Assembly: GCA_903950295.1 (NCBI GenBank)
Contig: CAJBAP010000191.1
Location: forward strand, 1 to 15,278
Reading direction: 5' to 3'
From: an uncultured Rhodocyclaceae bacterium
GTDB lineage: Bacteria; Pseudomonadota; Gammaproteobacteria; Burkholderiales; Rhodocyclaceae
DNA length: 15,278 nt
Positions 14,408 through 15,278 of the stretch are shown here, in pieces. Positions within the stretch are counted from its first letter, which is position 1, and each line of letters begins with the position of its first letter. Made by a program: the position numbers and the translations under genes. A model generated the notes under the pieces. It saw nothing but the letters and a program-made list of their open reading frames with translations, searched no databases and had not been told where the DNA came from.

Positions 14408-15278
14408 TACTTCACCTGCATGCCAGCCGTTGCGCCACTGTCGGGTGACAGGAGATAAAGGCCGGCCGTTTTGTTTTCGGGATCGGAGGCAGCGAGGACC
14501 ATGCCTTCGCTCATGCCGAACTTCATCTTGCGCGGCGCGAGATTGGCGACCATGACGGTGAAGCGGCCCACCAGCGTGGTCGGATCGTAGGCGGACTTGA
14601 TGCCGGCAAAGACCTGGCGCGTGCCGAGCGGGCCCAGGTCAAGCGAGAGCTTCAGCAATTTCTCGGCGCCCTCGACGTGCTCGGCATTGGCGATGCGCGC
14701 GATACGCAGATCAACTTTGGCGAAGTCGTCGATACTGATGTGGTTGGTTTGTGGCATCTTGTCCTCGGCCTGTTGCTGGTGCTGGGCATGACGCTGGGGG
14801 GAAGACTCCACGGCCGGTGCAGGTGCCAATGATTCACGATTGGCCGCGAGCAGGGCGTCGATCTGCTTGCCCTCGATGCGCGTCATCAAGTGTTCGTAGG
14901 GATTGATCGCATGTGCGGGGGGCAGCAAATGGCCGGCATCGGCCCAATGCAGCGGTGCAATGTTGAGGAACTCCTCGGCGCGCTGGACCAGTTTGGGCAA
15001 TACCGGCTTGAGATAGAGCGTGAGCAGGCGGAAGGCGTTGATCAGCACGGTGCAGACATAGTGCAGCCGTTCCGCTTGATCCTCAGACTTCGCAAGTTGC
15101 CAGGGCTGGTGCTTGTCGACAAACTGATTCACCTGATCGGCGAGCGCCATGACCTTGCGCAGCGCGCGGGCAAAGTCTCGTGCCTCGTAGTGTCCGGCGA
15201 CTTCTTCGGCGGCTTCGATTACACCCGGCAGGTCGGTGGAAAATTCATCGATGCAGTGCGCATGCAGAAGTTTGCCAC
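14407..15278 (-). CDS. metG: Methionyl-tRNA synthetase, C-terminal part (5' end outside window)
   Basis: The minus-strand frame is open from the window edge to the TAA at 14407-14409, giving 290 residues of the C-terminal part. It begins in the anticodon-binding helical domain ([26 protein letters not shown]) and continues through a proline-, alanine- and glutamine-rich linker (about 14760-14840). It ends in an EMAPII/Trbp-like tRNA-binding OB-fold with VDLRIARI and [13 protein letters not shown]. That C-terminal domain supports dimerisation and tRNA binding in bacterial MetG of this type. The catalytic HIGH and KMSKS motifs would lie upstream and are not seen. The gene is followed directly by acyP. 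Confidence 0.95.
   Translation of the reverse strand, partial: GKLLHAHCIDEFSTDLPGVIEAAEEVAGHYEARDFARALRKVMALADQVNQFVDKHQPWQLAKSEDQAERLHYVCTVLINAFRLLTLYLKPVLPKLVQRAEEFLNIAPLHWADAGHLLPPAHAINPYEHLMTRIEGKQIDALLAANRESLAPAPAVESSPQRHAQHQQQAEDKMPQTNHISIDDFAKVDLRIARIANAEHVEGAEKLLKLSLDLGPLGTRQVFAGIKSAYDPTTLVGRFTVMVANLAPRKMKFGMSEGMVLAASDPENKTAGLYLLSPDSGATAGMQVK

Overview
The window is high-GC, gene-dense chromosomal DNA from what looks like a sulfur-oxidising betaproteobacterium (Rhodocyclales or Thiobacillus/Sulfuritalea-like). That placement is an inference from the gene content and the protein sequences of DnaE, MetG and the Sox proteins; no 16S or other marker is present. I see no mobile element, CRISPR array or rRNA.

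Layout. (1) Positions 1-2122, + strand: the end of a qmoB-like gene (HdrA-type ferredoxin motif plus MvhD-like domain), then soluble hdrC-like and hdrB-like genes. These are electron-transfer subunits of the kind that partner APS reductase; a strong hairpin-T terminator closes the unit. (2) 2196-2271, - strand: tRNA-Ala with anticodon CGC. (3) 2473-6653, + strand: soxY, soxZ, soxA, soxX and soxB, the periplasmic thiosulfate-oxidising core without soxCD in this window. There is a GC hairpin between soxZ and soxA, and an intrinsic terminator between soxX and soxB. (4) 6650-8309: a pirin-family gene overlapping the end of soxB by four bases, then a cytoplasmic metallo-beta-lactamase-fold hydrolase. 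(5) 8323-11781: dnaE, the replicative polymerase alpha subunit. (6) 11944-14089: an exported rhodanese-fold protein with no cysteine, then a transmembrane methyl-accepting chemotaxis protein, closed by a terminator. (7) - strand, 14135-15278: the end of metG and a translationally coupled acylphosphatase, convergent with the chemotaxis gene.

How it fits together. SoxXA would attach thiosulfate to the SoxY C-terminal cysteine (carried on SoxYZ) and SoxB would release sulfate. Without SoxCD, the sulfane sulfur is normally stored or passed to a cytoplasmic route ending in APS reductase, which is where a QmoAB-HdrCB complex would take up electrons. The Qmo-type and Sox genes side by side therefore suggest the periplasmic start and cytoplasmic end of one sulfur-oxidation pathway; the intermediate (Dsr- or sHdr-type) steps and APS reductase are not in the window. 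Points most worth checking are the Qmo module with HdrC/HdrB in place of membrane QmoC, the regulatory structures within the sox cluster, the soxB-pirin-hydrolase linkage, and the cysteine-free rhodanese beside a chemoreceptor.
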